Shown: positions 22,990 to 24,103 of the stretch, piece by piece
Layout of the letters: each line of letters begins with the position of its first letter
How positions within the stretch are numbered: the first letter of the stretch is position 1
Origin: Pseudomonadota bacterium
GTDB taxonomy: Bacteria > Desulfobacterota > Syntrophobacteria > Syntrophobacterales > Syntrophobacteraceae
DNA: 24,103 bases
Direction of reading: 5' to 3'
NCBI GenBank assembly: GCA_023416335.1
Contig: JAEZHY010000181.1
Span: forward strand, 1 to 24,103
Position numbers and translations under genes: made by a program
Notes under the pieces: generated by a model
Database searches by the model: none
Told to the model about the DNA's origin: nothing
The model's input: the letters and a program-made list of their open reading frames with translations, nothing else

Positions 22990-23808
22990 ATGGCGATCTT
23001 GACGCTATCGCGGGAATTCGGGAGCGCTGGTGGGGATATCGGGATTGCTGTGGCTCTGTCGCTGAATTACCGGTACCTGGACAAGGAAATATTTCTAAAG
23101 GGAATTCGCGAAAGCGGCACCAAATGCGAAGGGCTGAGCAGACTCCTGGACCTTTCGTATCTCTCGATCTGGGAAAAAAACAACAGGTTCTCACGCGGAA
23201 TTCAGGCGTTGGTGCGGAAGGCTATGCTGGGCTGCGCTGCCGGTGATAACGCCGTAATTATCGGCAGAGGGGGCAATTTCCTTCTCAAAGACATCCCGCA
23301 CGTATTGCGCGTGCGAATAACCACGCCGATGGAACGCCGGATTGCCGACGTAATGAACCGTGAAGGATTGGAACGGGAGGCAGCAGTCTGGCTTATCGAA
23401 AAGGAGGACAGGGAAAGAGCGTCCTTTGTTTTTTCAGGTTACGGCCTGAACTGGAGCGACAGCGGTGAATACGACATCATCTACAATACAGAGGTCCAGC
23501 CGGCTGAGGTGATTATCCAGGAAATCATCCGGCTGTTGAAGAACAGAGACTTTGCCCGTAATGCCGAAGCGCAGCGTGGGTTGGAGATGCGGGCGAGAGT
23601 GGCGGAAATGCATGCCGAGTTGATGACTGACCCTCGTTTGGGCCATCCGCTCATTGATATGTCATTTGACGGAAAGGAGGTCGTACTCCAGGGGATCCTT
23701 AACGACCAGCAGGAATATCGGCAGATCGAAGATGCGGTGCGCAGACTTGCAGGAGACTTGCCGTTCCGTAGCGAACTCCACTGGATCTGTTCGAAAAGTT
23801 ACGAATGA
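22990..23808 (+). CDS. cytidylate-kinase-like protein with a C-terminal BON-like segment
   Basis: A 272-residue protein. The first ~185 residues match the cytidylate kinase-like family (Cytidylate_kin2): ILTLSREFGSAGGDIGIAVA (3-22) is its P-loop variant, YRYLDKEIF (27-35) follows, VIIGRGGNFLL (89-99) and VLRVRITTPMERRI (105-118) form the core strands, and YNTEVQPAEVIIQEI (165-179) is the usual end. Residues ~215-268 (LIDMSFDGKEVVLQGIL and following) look like a BON-type alpha/beta module. ATG 22990 has AAGGAG eight bases upstream; earlier starts at 22969 are weaker. True substrates of this family are mostly unknown, so nucleotide kinase activity should not be assumed. It lies 30 bp after tctA and is probably the last gene of the operon. 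Confidence 0.8.
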   Translation: MAILTLSREFGSAGGDIGIAVALSLNYRYLDKEIFLKGIRESGTKCEGLSRLLDLSYLSIWEKNNRFSRGIQALVRKAMLGCAAGDNAVIIGRGGNFLLKDIPHVLRVRITTPMERRIADVMNREGLEREAAVWLIEKEDRERASFVFSGYGLNWSDSGEYDIIYNTEVQPAEVIIQEIIRLLKNRDFARNAEAQRGLEMRARVAEMHAELMTDPRLGHPLIDMSFDGKEVVLQGILNDQQEYRQIEDAVRRLAGDLPFRSELHWICSKSYE

Positions 23809-24103
23809 AAGAGATAACGGTAGTAACGGGCAGTCTAGGAAGGAGCAGGGGTGCGCTCTTGACGATTTGACACTGTTGGATGATCGGAAAGCAGGACTTC
23901 ATAAGTTCGGCTTGACTGGAAGCAGTGTTGGAATCGGCATTTCGTAAGAATGTGGTGACTTGCCGGAGAAGATGCGGGCTGGTCGTACTTACCGGCGGGT
24001 GGTCCCCGGGAGACGTGAGGAGTTGTGGAAAATGGTTCCATTCTTCTGTTTTCCTTCGGGGACAAGGTGTGTTCGTTTTCAGGGGGGACCGAATGGATTT
24101 GGG
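23809..24103. other. 295 bp at the window end with no assignable gene
   Basis: No frame here looks coding, and no stem followed by a T-run marks the end of the operon. An ATG at 24032 is open to the window edge and one at 24093 follows GGGGGGACC, so a new gene may begin here, but too little is visible to decide. Confidence 0.4.

Noticed and set aside
23850..23910. TTGACA at 23867 as the promoter of a downstream gene
   Set aside because: No acceptable -10 hexamer is found at 16-18 bases spacing and no gene is evident downstream in the window.
1..24103. Functional link between glycan sulfation and the presumed sulfonate catabolism
   Set aside because: The two regions are separated by oppositely oriented genes and share no regulatory site; closeness alone does not support a common pathway.

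Overview
The window looks like part of a bacterial chromosome of moderate GC. The gene families would suit a Gram-negative anaerobe of the Desulfobacterota (former Deltaproteobacteria), but that placement is an inference from gene content; no rRNA or other taxonomic marker is present. No tRNA, CRISPR array, insertion sequence or phage gene was seen.

Region 1 (about 1-14331) is a surface-polysaccharide locus. On the + strand it holds the 3' end of a probable sulfotransferase, a complete PAPS-type sulfotransferase, three GT-B glycosyltransferases, a Wzx-type flippase, two closely related FkbM-like methyltransferase paralogues, a sugar epimerase/reductase and a WecA/WbpL-type initiating phosphosugar transferase. 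A Wzz-type chain-length protein lies on the - strand. Divergent from it are a large CapD/WbpM-type UDP-sugar 4,6-dehydratase with an unusual Asn-Gly repeat and a class I methyltransferase. The expected order of action is: the dehydratase and epimerase make the first sugar, the WbpL-like enzyme loads it on undecaprenyl phosphate, the glycosyltransferases extend it, the methyl- and sulfotransferases decorate it, Wzx flips it and Wzz sets chain length. No Wzy polymerase is visible; it may lie upstream of the window.

Region 2 (14365-16815, - strand) holds a sigma-54-dependent activator (GAF, AAA+, Fis HTH) followed by a membrane-anchored alpha/beta hydrolase.

Region 3 (17001-23808, + strand) is a catabolic operon and the most interesting part. 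It encodes a LarA-family (nickel-pincer) 2-hydroxyacid racemase/epimerase, a two-subunit UxaA-family lyase that most resembles (2R)-sulfolactate sulfo-lyase SuyAB, a complete tripartite tricarboxylate transporter (TctC, TctB, TctA) and a cytidylate-kinase-like protein. A textbook sigma-54 promoter, TGGCATGCCGCTTGCT, sits just before larA. Two copies of the palindrome GCCCAATATTGGGC lie about 110 and 128 bp upstream of the predicted start of transcription, and a third abuts the Shine-Dalgarno sequence of the activator gene. The working model is substrate-induced, sigma-54-dependent uptake of a 2-hydroxyacid, probably 3-sulfolactate, then racemisation by LarA and cleavage by SuyAB to pyruvate and sulfite. 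A nickel racemase in place of the known pair of sulfolactate dehydrogenases would be a new variant of that pathway. The substrate is inferred, not shown.
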